A stretch of DNA of 60,020 nucleotides from Gnetum montanum (Eukaryota; Streptophyta; Gnetopsida; Gnetales; Gnetaceae): NCBI GenBank assembly GCA_015680685.1, contig MNCI01013697.1:12281-72300 (forward strand). Reading direction: 5' to 3'. Each line of letters begins with the position of its first letter. The stretch's first letter is position 1. Of the stretch, positions 11,709 to 23,984 are shown piece by piece. Below the pieces are notes generated by a model that worked only from the letters and a program-made list of their open reading frames with translations, had not been told where the DNA came from and ran no database searches. The translations under genes were made by a program, and so were the position numbers.

Positions 11709-12860
11709 CCCTATCAATTCACATAAACAGGATTGGAAATTTTGAAGGTTGACGGCTTAGGAAACTCAAACCAGCAATCCTTGGGCACTCAGGCATACTT
11801 GACTCCTAGCATCCAAGCACTTTTGAAATACATCACATCACCCAAGGCTTGGTGCTTGACCTGCCATCCACACGTGCAGCTACGCTTTGACCGGTGCACA
11901 TCTTTTCTAAGAAATATAATACAGTTCATTTTGCTAGTCATTATTTTGTTTACTTTGTTTTACATTACATTTGTTTGCAATACTATTCTACGTATGATCT
12001 GTTTGCATTCTGTACGCCACTGTTTACTTTTCAAACATCAGTTACGATAACCCTAGTGCAAGCCATAGTTTACGCTCAGGGAAGTCCTTGGTTGATTTGT
12101 GTGCAAACCATCCAAGGCACTCTGCCTTTGTTTTCTTTTCCAGCTTGCCCTCGGGTGAAGGAAGCGTCAACTATGTCTGCCCGACGATCTTTTGATGTTT
12201 GTTTTCCCTTCCAACCTTACGCTGATGATTTAGGTCAGTACAGTAAATTGGCACTAGAAGGAGTGCCTCCTACAAAAATTCTTACGTTAATCGAAACTGC
12301 AAACCTACGAAACTCTTACAGTGAGTACTTTAAACTTTGCAACACCACCATCGAAACCCAAAATAGCGTACACACGCTAGTTAAATAAGCTGTTTCGTTG
12401 ACAGTCTGCCAAGTAATGTTCCACCACCACCATTGACTATTCACATTGAGCTGCTCTCACCACTTGCCGAGCATGTCAAGCTGGCTTACGCAAGTTCAGC
12501 TTGACTTACTCACTCTATCCCCTCGATACCTCACACTGTCAGTTACTCACGATGTCAGCTCACGCTATAGTTACTCACACTGTTAGTCACGCTGTAGTTT
12601 CTCACACTCAACTTGTCTAGCCTAGCTTACTTACACTCACTATGGAATCCTCCCAAATTAACCTAGTGACACTGTTGATCTTTGACTTTGGGGCTAAAAC
12701 CTTGAACCCTGTGACTATTATAGAACCCATAATTGTTATTGACAGATAAACCCCCAAGGTCCTACGTGCTAGTCACTTAGGCTACAGGGAAAGGAACCGT
12801 ACTTATGCAAGTCTTACACCTAAATAGTATAACTTCATCTATGTCAAAATTCAAGCCAAC

Positions 12861-15102
12861 TTGCCTATTGATCATGTAGAGAGGAAAGTGAAGCGAGACT
12901 ATGAACTTATTTACAAACGAGGTCATGAGTTTATCCCCTCAGCGTTTGATATAATCCCTCTTTTCGAACACCATCATAGAATCATATCCCAGCTTCTAAT
13001 GGCAAGAAGTCAGGCCTTACAACCACCTCCAATAGAGTCTCAGGGTAGAGATGAGGAAGATGACTTCATAGCCCAATCTAAACATGGAGATTCATACCAT
13101 ACTGTTAGTTCCCATGCCCATACAAACCCATTGTTCCAACCCTTCTTGGAAGAGACTATACTTCCACCACCAGCTTCTCTACAAGAAGTACCCACCTCCA
13201 TTCCCGTCTTCTCCAAGCTCAACATTTAATCTGACATGTCCACTTCCATCATACCTCTGCAAATACAATCCCAGCAATCTCCTCCCCAAACTAATGCAGG
13301 ATTGACCTTTCAACCTCAAGTAATTGGGATGCCATCGATTATACCAGCTTTCACGTCCACCCATTACATACCTCAAGTGCAAATCCACAGAGCACCATTG
13401 ATTACTTCAACCCAACATGTTCAGGGTGTTACTTCACAACCTGTCACTGGGCAGTGGGTTCCACCAACCATTCAAAAAAACCTGTCTACTCACTACAACA
13501 TACCACACCCTATGGTCTCAGCTCCAAATGTCATCCCACTGGAAGAAATGATAGTCCAACAATCTCTCTATCCAAAAACGATGCAATAGTCGAATCATTA
13601 TCAAACATCACCAACTCAACCCACTGGTTTGCCTACCATCCAAGAGTGGGCAGACAAAAAAAAATAATGCACTTGTTAGCAGAAGAATTAAAACGCCTCA
13701 AAACTATAAACACCGAGGAAGTCAAGGTACTAGACTTGTATCAAGATGATCCAATCGATCCCTCAGTTCCACCGTTAACCTTGCCAAAGGGAGTTTCATT
13801 ACCCTAACTAACCAAGTACAATGGAGAGGGAGATCTAAACGCTCACCTAGTAACATTTTGAATAGAATGTCTATTGCTTCAGGCATGGCCTCATGTAATT
13901 CTGTGTGTGTTTGCTATGTCCTTAATGGGAAAAGCCCTAGACTGGTATTGAGCTTTACCTCGTAGCTCGATATCTTCTCTAGAGGACTTGTTGCACCAGT
14001 TTGTCACCCGTTTCAAGTACAATCTAAAGCCTAAAGCCACGTTGGATAGCTTGATTCAGAGTAAATAGGCACCATTAGAGCTAACATAGAAATTTATCCA
14101 GGGGTGGAGAGCAGCCTTGAACGAACTTCACAAGCCCATTCCTGAAACATATCTGCTTACCATCCTTAAGGCGGTTGTGAATGACTTTATTAAATTGAAA
14201 ATTTATTATTTGAAAGCCCGTACCTTAAGCCAAGCATTTGTGCAAATTAAGGACATAGAAGAGGTGGTACAAACAAGCAATGACCCAGCCTACTCGACAT
14301 TTAGGAGCCAACATATGAGGAAAGATAAATCCAAAACAATGGTAGCAGTAGTGGCTGAGACAGCCTGACCCAACCGTCCAGGAAAAAAGGAAAAACAACC
14401 TGCTATCCCAAACAACTATGAAAGAAACACACCCATGCCTACACACGAATCTTCATCAAATAGAAACATCAACATGGGTCATGCTTGTACATTTGAAAGA
14501 AAAGACCCCACTCAATATACACCCTTGCCTATGAAGCCTTCACAATTTCTTGATCAACTTCTAAAGGCCGAGTTAATCAAACATAAATAAATGTCTCCCG
14601 CGGCGTCTCAAAAACATGATCGATTCTATGAGTTGGCCAAGAACCGAGCCTTAGGAATAGCTAATGAACCCCCCATTCCAAGAGGCTTTAGATTGGATGG
14701 GTTTTGTGAATATCACCAAAACTGTGGTCATGGGATGGATTACTGTTTCACCTTGAAATAAGATATACAATGCATGATTGACAGGGGTGAAGTAGTATTC
14801 AACGAGGAAAACCCAGTAAGACCCCAAAACAAACCCATGGGAGTCTACAAGGATCCTCTTAATACTAATGATGCACCATATGTGATTAATACTATCCATG
14901 TGGAGAATAGACAGGACATCCCACAAAAACCTTTTGTAATTCGTAGGCCTTCAGAAAACACACCTACCCAAACATCTCCTCAAACTCCTTTCATCATACG
15001 CACATCTCTCGCATTACGAAAACCATTCATCATTCTCATACCTCGTTCTGTTGTAGCAACAACCACACCATATGAAAACCAACCCATTCCCTTTGTGATC
15101 TA
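12861..15102 (+). pseudogene. gag: Element C gag
   Basis: The N-terminal part (12861-13589, frame 3) is a Pro/Gln/Thr-rich linker after DHVERKVKRDYELIYKRG. The frame then shifts near 13570 to frame 2, in which everything from 13454 to 16369 reads with in-frame stops only. The capsid domain (about 13750-14200) shows LTKYNGEGDLNAHL, then SLMGKALDWY and a segment ending in LLHQFVTRFKYN. A CCHC-like nucleic-acid-binding motif, CEYHQNCGHGMDYC, lies at 14705-14746, in the spacing usual for Tat/Ogre gag. Gag assembles the particle and binds genomic RNA. The stops (for example TAG at 14068-14070) look like mutated Gln or Trp codons. Confidence 0.85.
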
Positions 15103-15589
15103 GGTGCCAAAACACCCTGACACATAATCCACCTCCATTCCCTGATGACCTTTGTGAGAACATCTTACTGATAGGCTAACAAGAGAGAGCTTGGAAAGAG
15201 AAAACCATGAGCACAAATTAGGACTGCCAAAACCCACATGGCTAAATGTTGTTCCCATGGGTCCATCCATTAATGAGCCTAGTACAAGTCATCAAAACAA
15301 GGATAATGTCACGGGTTGTGTCCCGAACCTAGCATCTTTAGTTACCAATGCAAAAATTCCTCCATGAGAAATATGAATGCTAGGTCAAATGGACCAAATC
15401 TCCACAGACAAGGGTGCCCCAAATGGTAAGGACCTAGCAAGCGCGTTGACCCAGGTCACATAAGCCTTAAAACAAAAGAACACTTCTTGAAGTTTGTATG
15501 ACCTAGTAATGACTTCACTAGTACATTGATAAGCTCTCGTATGGATGCTGACTTCGATCCTTGTTAGTGAGGACCTTCCCGTAGATGAA

Positions 15590-16369
15590 CCATTCATTTA
15601 TGCAGTATTGTCCCTGCAACCTCAGGAATCAAAGATTACGTTCCTAGAGTTTCGTGCTAAGGACATTAAGTTAGATGAGAAAATATGAGAAGTCACCACA
15701 ACCCCTATGTTCATAATGATACAAGTCAATCATTTCAAGATACGTAGGGTGCATGTTGATGATGGTGTGGCGACAAACGTAATACCTTTTCCCATCATCG
15801 AAAAATTGGGACTTACTGAACAAATACAGCCCACGACAACGTCTTTCCTAAAATCCTTTAGTGGTTCCCATGTTGGGGTGAAAGGTATGATTACGTTGAA
15901 TTTCATAGCCGAGGACCAATTCCCCACATCAACTAAATTCGTAGTGGTTGATGAAATGCTAGGATTTAATTTGATTTTAGGACATCCCTGGCTAGCTCAA
16001 CTTAGAGTCGTATCTTCACCAATCCATCAGGAGATCGACCTACCTTACGAGGGTGGTGAAATCATCATACATGGGGATACAACAATCGCGTTCACTTTCT
16101 CACATCCTGAGGTAGATCAAGAGTCATAAATTGAGTTTGTTGAGCCTAAGCAAGGAACTATGAGCATACTTCAAGACATGAACCTAACGTTAACTTACAA
16201 TCCTACTAAAACTGAGGAAGCACTAGACAACACAAACATAGGAGCCATTCCCAATGATGTCTCTTCGTCAAAATTACACTTTGACATCACCGATGAAGGG
16301 GAAGGTGAGTATAAGATCATACCTACATGCCCAACCACACATGTTAAGCTACAAAAGGTTAAAAGGTAG
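15590..16369 (+). pseudogene. pro: Element C protease (retropepsin) and C-terminal linker of gag-pro
   Basis: Same frame as gag. The retropepsin core (15707-16126) has the active-site segment VHVDDGVATNVIPF (an Asp-x-Gly variant), then the flap region and FNLILGHPWL, the equivalent of the ILGRPWL motif. SSPIHQEIDLPY then follows, typical of Ogre-type proteases. It would cleave the gag-pol polyprotein in the particle. One in-frame TAA (16127-16129) interrupts the linker. The frame ends with TAG at 16367-16369, and this stop overlaps a good splice donor (AAAAG|GTAGCT, GT at 16366-16367). Confidence 0.82.
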
Positions 16370-16404
16370 CTCAAGAACTAGAGCGAATCACTAGATGTCT
16401 GGAA

Positions 16405-16640
16405 TGATGTTAAACTACGAATCGTATGGTACAATATTAAACTGCTAGCGAACGTCCGCAATGACGTTAAACTAGCCACGATCATAAATGGCTGGTTTTT
16501 TTTAAAAGCTTCCTAAAACTGTTATTTCTTTTGGCCCACTATGGCATAAAATTGGTATTCTTTCTTTCTTTAACAACATATGCAACATTCCACCATGAAT
16601 TTAAACTGATGTGAACAACCCAAAATGGCTTTAAACTAGG
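16405..16640. repeat. Degenerate short repeats after protease, related to the post-integrase tail
   Basis: Words such as ATGATGTTAAACTA, ATGACGTTAAACTAGC and TTTAAACTAGG recur about every 30-40 bases. The same word family (ATGATGTGAAACTAGC, ACTATAAACTAGC) forms the array at 26020-26260 behind the integrase. Confidence 0.55.
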
Positions 16641-16938
16641 ATTCAATACATCATAAGATTACAAACATTCACTACATTATGTCAAATTTTAGTTTAAATG
16701 ATACAAGTTGCAATCTCGATTTATGCCTTCTCGTTACTTTCCTCTTTTACAAGTGTAGATTTATGTTTTGTTCCCCCATTTTACATTTAGCTACATGCAT
16801 ATGTTCACGATAATACTTGAGAAAGCAAATAAGAAGAGAAAACATAAAAAAAATGATACGTCAGTATGGTAATAAGATTTCAACAAATTATGCCACAACT
16901 AGGTCCATGTTATTACATTTGTCAACCATATGTTTCCA

Positions 16939-19900
16939 TCAAACATTTAAAAATCCAAAACATTTAATAGCTAAAGTTTGATTAATAATAAACTCATGGA
17001 GGGGGTTGGTCCCAAGATCCTTTGCATCATCTACTATCACTCCACTAGGGCTAGCTCCATCATTAACATGTCCCTATAATAGAAAATAAAAAAGAAAAAA
17101 AAAGAAAAAAATAGGTAAGAGTAGTAAAGAAAATCATAAATGCAAAACTAAGAAAAATAGTAATACTAACAATGAAAACAACAAAACCATACAAAAATAA
17201 ATGCCACAATAAAACATTCACAAGTGAGGAGGGCCCTAAGTTGGCCTCTAAATGCCATAGAATCTCCTCCTCAGGCACATTTTCCCAATCCTCTTCCAGG
17301 CCAAGATCAATGCTAGCCAAGGTTTTTCCCTTGTCCACTGAAGTCCAGGTAGGATGCTCAAGAGAGAACATGCCTGTCGAAGCTTCCCCTGAGGTAGTAG
17401 TAACAGTTCTCTCGGGAGATCCCTCCACCTTGGTGCATTCGACGAACCTATCATAAGCAGGCCGCAAGCCTAACCCATCGATGAACATCTCCATCTAGCA
17501 ATGTTCAAATAACTCCTCCTTTAGCCATTTATTATATTGATGCTTGTGCTCCTTTTGGTCTTGGCCCCATTTCTGTACTTTAGCAGAAAAGGACTTCCAA
17601 TCGTGACATTTCCTATTGAGAAAATCCATTTGTGCTCTTTGTTCTACTAATTCCCGTGTCACTTGCACATTTCTATTTAAAACCATCCAGTAACGTGCAT
17701 AGGTGACTTCAGATGTGTGCCAAGTGCTATCACTAGATAGTCTAGTAGCAGCAAGATCGTAATGGGACTGGAGATCCCTTTACTCCTCTCTCTCCTTTAC
17801 TAGTGCTTCCTTCAATGAATGCACCTCATCCCATAGATACTCAACCGAACACCTACAAGTCCAAAGCAACTTAGCGTTCTGTACGACACAACTAGAAACT
17901 GCATCGTACACATTCCTAGGTACTTGCTCAATATTCCTTGGCAATTTAGGGAGGGCATTAATATGAGTAACTTCAGAAGGATCCCACTAGAGCTTGGCAT
18001 CTGCAGGTGTAAGTACCGCACATATGAATAAACTATAATTGATAATGAATGCGAAGAAACACAATAAACCCAGATACTTAGCATAATACATAACACACAC
18101 ATACCTAGTTCTAGATGATCTTCTTGTAGGTGAGAAACCACATCATTAATGATGCCTTTAACAAAGTCTATTTTACTAGGCATCTCAGGCTATGGTCTTA
18201 GCTGGTTGGTTGGTGTGGGACAAGTAGGGGAGGTTACCTCAATTGGAACCTATGTTCTTGACACCTCTACATGAGATGTATGTGTCTTAGAAATCTCAGC
18301 ATCTACCTCTGATGCTAGAAATAATCAAGATAATCAAGAACAACACATGAAAATTAAAGGGTAAAAAAACATGGATTAAGCTAAAAGAAACATACCAAAA
18401 AGCCCTTTGCTATTTAGCTTGGGTAGATCACCAAGCTGCAAATATCCATCAAAGAAGCCATTGAAAGCACCTCTTACATCATTGGAATGCCTAAGTGCAT
18501 CTAAAGCCTCAGCAAGCTTCATCCCCATGATGTTTGTCACATTTTCCTCTTGCAAGGTGGGAGGTTCTTAGATCTTTTCTTCTCTTTCCTTCGCCTCTTC
18601 CTTTGGCCCTATGACAACCACTTCAGGATCAACCATCAGGGCCAAAGCCTCTCTCTCTCTCTCAAGAATTTCCTTTGATAATTCTAGAATCTTAGAATTA
18701 GTATAACATTGTATATATAATGCATAGGAAAAAAATAAAAAAGAAATAATGATAATAAATATATAATAATAAAAATGCTTACCCTCCACTAGCAATACAA
18801 ACCGAATCTTCTTTGCTCTTGGTGGTATCACATCTGGAGTAGGCTTCCTTGGGCGTTCATTCCTCTTCACCTTTATCTTGGACTTCCTAAAAATCTCACC
18901 AATTAAATGTTTAGCCCTTTTAATAGACATGCGTAGCCTAGGTGGTTCCAATCCCAAGCTATCATGGAAATGATGGGAACAACTGGCCGCACCTCCACTT
19001 GTAACTGATACTGATTCCTCAATGTCTTTCAGTGGGTCCTGGGATCTAGTGGTGCTTAAAAAATGGCAAATCCAAGGATGGGATAGTTGTGAAAGATCCC
19101 TCAAAATATAGGAGTTATCATCATAAACTAGTAGGAACTCAGCAAACCTACGTAGGTACCCCTTGAAGAAAGCAAATGCAAAATGGGATTTAGCATGGAT
19201 GTTTGAACGTAACCTAATGATCTCCCCATTAAAACTAGATCCAAGAAACTATGGCTAGTTGTAGCGCATGCCTGTCTCTAAAACTGCATGCATGACATGT
19301 GCAAACTCGATCCCAAGGTTTCTTTCTTGAGAAAGAGATTTAGGGAATGCCCGTGCCTAGAAGAGAGGATACAGGAAGTTCATCTCCATTGATTAGGTAT
19401 CATCTCACATGGAAAAGCCCTTAGGACCTCGAGACACACCTAACCATTGCTCAAGCTCTATTATGACATGGCCCTCTTTTGTTGCTTTATCTATAGTTAC
19501 CCTGGCACCATCCATGGGCACGCCAAAAAGATTAGAAAGGAATTTAGTGGTCAGGTGAAAAGATACCTTGACTCCTCAAACCCGAGTGCTAAAATGGGAA
19601 GCATCATCATTGAAAGAGTCAATGATGGTGATCATCTGAGTAACTAGAATACTAGGAGTCAAAGCTGTGAACAAGTTCATCAAACTTGCCTGAGTAAGAC
19701 AACTGATGATCAACTCAGAAGCTTTTTTTTTGCAACCATTGTTGTGATTGCTCTACCTCCCCATATTCATAAAAAGGGTGGCCTCAGTACGCCTTGTTAT
19801 AATAGTAACTTCTTCAGAGGGGATGGCTGCTATAAAAAGAAGACATAGAGCGAAAAGTTAAAAACATAGTACATGATAATGCAACAAAAAAGAAAGAAAG

Positions 19901-21760
19901 TGGAGTCTAGAGTGTGTTCATTTACCATCAGTAAATGGTGTAGGTGGGATAGGCGTAGGATCAATCCTTTGAGGGAAAATTGGCCCATTAGAAGATCAAT
20001 CCTCATGTAACCAACCACGAACTTGGTAGTGCTGAAAGGCTCTTGAAAACTGCCTATGGTATTCAACAATAGCCACCTTTGTTTGGTCTAGTACTACGGC
20101 ACAAAGAATGGGGCTTGCCATGAATGTCTCTAGCGCTATACGCACTAAGGCAAGCCCACCATCATCATTACGCATCCCATGTTCATCAAAGCGGGGCCTG
20201 CATAGGAAAAAAAACATTTACATTTAGACAATGACATAAAAATTTAAAAAGGGAATAAAAAAGTAAAGTAAGGCACAAAGGAGCATACCTGTTCACTCTA
20301 TATACTATCCCATGTGGGTTTTGGAATAGAGTGTGCACACGGAAGGCTAAGAAAAGTGTGTTGCTGCTATTGTAATGAGCATAAGTGGGCAGCTCCCACA
20401 CACGAGTCAAGGGACGAGTGGATCTAGGACCCTCATCAAGGCCTCCCCCAACCTTAAAAAGTCCCTCATCGATATCAGTGATAAAGGAAAGCATGCCTTG
20501 TGTAGACCTGGGCAACACGGTCTCGATGATATCATGAGCCAACTGTTCACTCAGGTGAGACCATATAACCACACTAAAATTTTGGAGGATGAATGAAAAA
20601 AATGAACTAACACTGGGGTAGAACCATATTAGATGGGGCCCGATGCGCATGTCATAGGGAGGTGTGTCTAGTCCAAAGGGGCCAAACCAAGCAAGTATGC
20701 CAACAAGCTCNNNNNNNNNNNNNNNNNNNNNNNNNNNNNNNNNNNNNNNNNNNNNNNNNNNNNNNNNNNNNNNNNNNNNNNNNNNNNNNNNNNNNNNNNN
20801 NNNNNNNNNNNNNNNNNNNNNNNNNNNNNNNNNNNNNNNNNNNNNNNNNNNNNNNNNNNNNNNNNNNNNNNNNNNNNNNNNNNNNNNNNNNNNNNNNNNN
20901 NNNNNNNNNNNNNNNNNNNNNNNNNNNNNNNNNNNNNNNNNNNNNNNNNNNNNNNNNNNNNNNNNNNNNNNNNNNNNNNNNNNNNNNNNNNNNNNNNNNN
21001 NNNNNNNNNNNNNNNNNNNNNNNNNNNNNNNNNNNNNNNNNNNNNNNNNNNNNNNNNNNNNNNNNNNNNNNNNNNNNNNNNNNNNNNNNNNNNNNNNNNN
21101 NNNNNNNNNNNNNNNNNNNNNNNNNNNNNNNNNNNNNNNNNNNNNNNNNNNNNNNNNNNNNNNNNNNNNNNNNNNNNNNNNNNNNNNNNNNNNNNNNNNN
21201 NNNNNNNNNNNNNNNNNNNNNNNNNNNNNNNNNNNNNNNNNNNNNNNNNNNNNNNNNNNNNNNNNNNNNNNNNNNNNNNNNNNNNNNNNNNNNNNNNNNN
21301 NNNNNNNNNNNNNNNNNNNNNNNNNNNNNNNNNNNNNNNNNNNNNNNNNNNNNNNNNNNNNNNNNNNNNNNNNNNNNNNNNNNNNNNNNNNNNNNNNNNN
21401 NNNNNNNNNNNNNNNNNNNNNNNNNNNNNNNNNNNNNNNNNNNNNNNNNNNNNNNNNNNNNNNNNNNNNNNNNNNNNNNNNNNNNNNNNNNNNNNNNNNN
21501 NNNNNNNNNNNNNNNNNNNNNNNNNNNNNNNNNNNNNNNNNNNNNNNNNNNNNNNNNNNNNNNNNNNNNNNNNNNNNAGAGAAAAGCAAGGGAAAACAAA
21601 TCTACCTGTGTAGGGCCCCATCCCACATTGGAATCCTAGCTTGGGGGAGATGCTGGAGAAGCTCTTCACTCTCCTCCAAAAATGCTAGATCTACCTGCCT
21701 CTTCCCTTTGGCTTAGCTGGCTTTTCCTCTACCCTTGTCCTTCATGGTTGCCTTGCTCAT
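16939..21760 (-). pseudogene. Antisense multi-exon gene inside element C (at least 8 exons)
   Basis: The minus strand has exons joined by GT-AG introns of 81-148 bp: 21606-21760 (starts MSKATMKDKGRGKAS), then the N gap, 20289-20710, 19926-20197, 18783-19829, 18396-18683, 18105-18314, 17222-18000 and 16939-17073. Several junctions are clean: a donor after GIVYRVNR with acceptor TTTTTTCCTATGCAG before PRFDEHG, and acceptors ATTATAG, CACCTGCAG and TTTTTATAG. The N-terminal two thirds look globular (HYNSSNTLFLAFRVH; FAFFKGYLRRFAEFLL). A basic stretch follows (KRAKHLIGEIFRKSKIKVKR), then charged, coiled-coil-like exons. The general character resembles plant transposon-protein / plant-mobile-domain ORFs, but I cannot name the family. 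In-frame stops in most exons make this copy a pseudogene. Extra ORFs, some antisense, are known in the Tat lineage. Confidence 0.72.
20711..21577. other. Assembly gap (867 N)
   Basis: The run of N hides the end of intron 1 and part of exon 2 (or further exons) of the antisense gene. Reading frames that appear to run through it are meaningless. Confidence 1.
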
Positions 21761-21835
21761 GCTGATGCTGATGTTGTAGCTCATGCTGAACTCCTAGCTT
21801 ATGCTACAGTCCAAGAACTCACGCTAGCACAAAAA
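21751..21835. promoter_or_regulatory. LTR-type words at the 5' end of the antisense gene
   Basis: On the plus strand the words CTCATGCTG, CTCATGCTGAA, CTTATGCTACAG and CTCACGCTAGC occur within 85 bp. They are the same quasi-palindromic vocabulary as the element C LTR (CAGCATGAG / CTCACGCTG). They sit at the start codon and upstream of the antisense gene, so they may be its promoter or leader, or a scrap of an LTR. The stretch 21840-22310 is AT-rich and otherwise featureless. Confidence 0.4.
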
Positions 21836-22324
21836 CCCCTTCCTTTACTTCAAAACCCCCTTTTAAACCCAAAACATTTTATTTTATTTTCTCTTATTTT
21901 ATTCATTTAAACTTACCATGTCTAAATTTCTTTTTCATTTATGTCATCTTTATTTTATGTTGGCCTAGTTTATTCCAACCTCTCGAGATGAGGCCAAACT
22001 TTTTTTAGGAAGGGATGAAAAGTTAAAATCAACAAAAAATATATACATACATATATAAAAATTTCAAAAATTCATAAAATTCCAAAGTCTCATAAACTTA
22101 TCATTCGCAAAAAATTTAAAATATTAGAAATGCTCAATGCACTTGGTCCAAATGACAATTTAACATGAATATTATCTTGCTTAGTACGACCTAAAACTAC
22201 CATGACTACCATTGCATCTCCCAATTTTGTCAATACATAGTTTGATTACCCTATGTTCATTTACATTTAGTAACTCTTTTGCCAAGGGGGTGTCTCTTAC
22301 TTTGCTCCCATTTTAAATTGGCAG

Positions 22325-23960
22325 GAGAAAGCACATGGCCAAAAAGAATATTCTTTCAACATTGTCTCTCAGTGGACCATACGGGGAGGTAAAAAGAGCA
22401 ATCAACCCAAAATCCTTGGATCTAGACCCATCCACTCATACTAATTTAATAGCCTCCACTCAAGAAATGTCAGAGTGGCCTAAAAATGTAACTAAGACTT
22501 TGGATCTAGAAGCCAATAATATCACTGAAGATCCTCTAGTTGAAATCCCCATTACTACATTCAATGATGAAACTAGAACATTGAAACTAAGCACCGTACT
22601 AGACTCACAACTTGTCAATGACATCACTTAAGTTCTAAAAGATAACATAAAAAAATTTGCATGGTCATATACCGACATGCTAGGATTAGACCCCTGAATC
22701 ATCCAACACAACATCATTCTTGATGAAAAGATTAAACTGGTGAAAAAAAGGCATGTAAAATAAGACCTAAGGTGGCTTTGGTAGTCCGTGCTAAAATTTC
22801 AAAGCTCTACCAAGCTGGTTTCATTTGGGCCATTGATTATTCTGATTGGGTATCAAATATTGTTGTAGTCTCTAAGAAGAATGGTAGTATATGCATATGC
22901 ATCGACTTCCGTGACCTTAACACATCCACTATAAAGGATGATTTCCCGCTACCTAGCATTCATCAACTTATTGACATAATTGTAGGGCATGCACTATTAT
23001 CCTTTATGGATGGATTTTTAGGATACAACCAAATAAGAATCAATCTAGAACATCAACTCAGAACAACTTTCATGACACCTTGGGGTACATTCTGTTATAC
23101 TATGATGTCATTTGGCCTTAAAAATGTAGGAGCTACATATCAACGAGTAATGACATATATATTTAGTGATTACATGCTCAATTTTCTCAATGATTACATT
23201 GATGATATCGTGATTAAATCTAAAATAACCGAACAGCATGCAAAAGATCTAGACCTAGTGCTTAAATGTTGTCTCAAATATGACCTTAGACTCAATCCAA
23301 AGAAGTGTGTATTTGGTGTCAAAATAGGCAAGATGCTTGGTTTCATAGTCTCTGAAATAGGAATATGGGTAGACCTTGATAAGGTTAAGGTAATAACTAA
23401 CATGCAACCACCAAAGAACCTTACAGAACTACGTGGCCTCCAAGGTAGATTGCAGTTCATAAGATGCTTTATTGAAAGGTTTATAGATAAGTTGAGACCT
23501 ATGTATCACCTATTATCAAAAAATGTGCATTTCCAATGGACCCAACAATGTCAGGAAGCATTTGAGAACATAAAACAAGAGCTAGTCCAACTATCGACTC
23601 TTTATCTGCCGCAAAGCAATAAACCCTTTTACATCTACCTTGCAACTTTCGATTCTTCGATTGCATCGATGCTTTGTCAAAAACATCAAGATGGAGTCGA
23701 GATCTCGGTATATTACCTAAGATACATTTTAATTGCCTATGAACAATTACCCTCATTTTCACCTTGAAGAAATGGTAGCATTATCTCTTCCATAATCAAG
23801 TTTACATCATTTGCAAGAATAATGTACTTCGCGCTATCACCAACAACATCTATGAGTAGAGTAGGATAGTTATGTGGAAAGCAATGATCACAGAGTTTGG
23901 CTTACACTATGTTGCTCAATATTCCAGAAAAGGTCAAGCAATAGTCACACAATTAACTAC
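22325..23960 (+). pseudogene. pol: Element C reverse transcriptase and first RNase H
   Basis: A linker (22335-22631) leads into FAWSYTDMLGLDP, the standard lead-in to Ty3/gypsy RT. RT proper (about 22757-23480) has YSDWVSNIVVVSKKNGS, then CIDFRDLN, HALLSFMDGFLGYNQI, FGLKNVGATYQR and the catalytic box YIDD at 23195-23206, so the two catalytic Asp residues remain. LNPKKCVFGV and ELRGLQGRLQFI follow. The first RNase H begins near 23535 (WTQQCQEAFENIK; YIYLATFDSS) and decays after a frame break near 23765. RT/RNase H would copy packaged RNA into DNA. Frameshift near 22760. Confidence 0.88.
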
Positions 23961-23984
23961 TTCGCCAACTCATGATCAAGCAAT

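Larger units (their letters stand above)
10454..12660 (+). repeat. Element C 5' LTR-like region (U3-R-U5)
   Basis: A repeat-structured block is followed by a promoter-like segment with TATAAATA at 11701-11708 and then a leader. Words of the CAGCATGAGT / CTCACGCTG type recur through 10478-11330 and again at 12530-12620. The 3' boundary is uncertain. A weak primer-site candidate (TGACACTGTTG, 12666) resembles the start of the tRNA-Asp type site. A 164-codon ORF at 11894-12388 overlaps the U5 part and has no recognisable domain. Confidence 0.6.
16366..22324 (+). other. Candidate Ogre-type intron between protease and RT, 5.96 kb, hosting an antisense gene
   Basis: Ogre elements are known to carry a spliced intron between pro and RT, with the gag-pro stop just inside it. 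Here the donor GT (16366-16367) overlaps the gag-pro stop. An acceptor (TTGGCAG, AG at 22323-22324) precedes the RT frame. Joining base 16365 to 22325 yields an AG+G codon and continues in frame into the RT-side ORF (ATG 22335). Legume Ogre introns are only some hundred bases long; this one is far longer and contains the minus-strand gene at 16939-21760. Splicing is inferred, not shown. Confidence 0.5.

Noticed and set aside
11894-12388. 164-codon ORF in the leader of element C
   Set aside because: No domain and a hydrophobic N-terminus of chance type; it lies in the LTR/leader and is not needed to explain anything.
20574-20611. Possible 37-nt intron in exon 2 of the antisense gene (GT...TTTTAG)
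   Set aside because: Too short for plant splicing, and the frame is open across it.
20186-21716. Several 300-460 codon ORFs on both strands at 20186-21716
   Set aside because: They run through the N gap; only the flanking real bases count.
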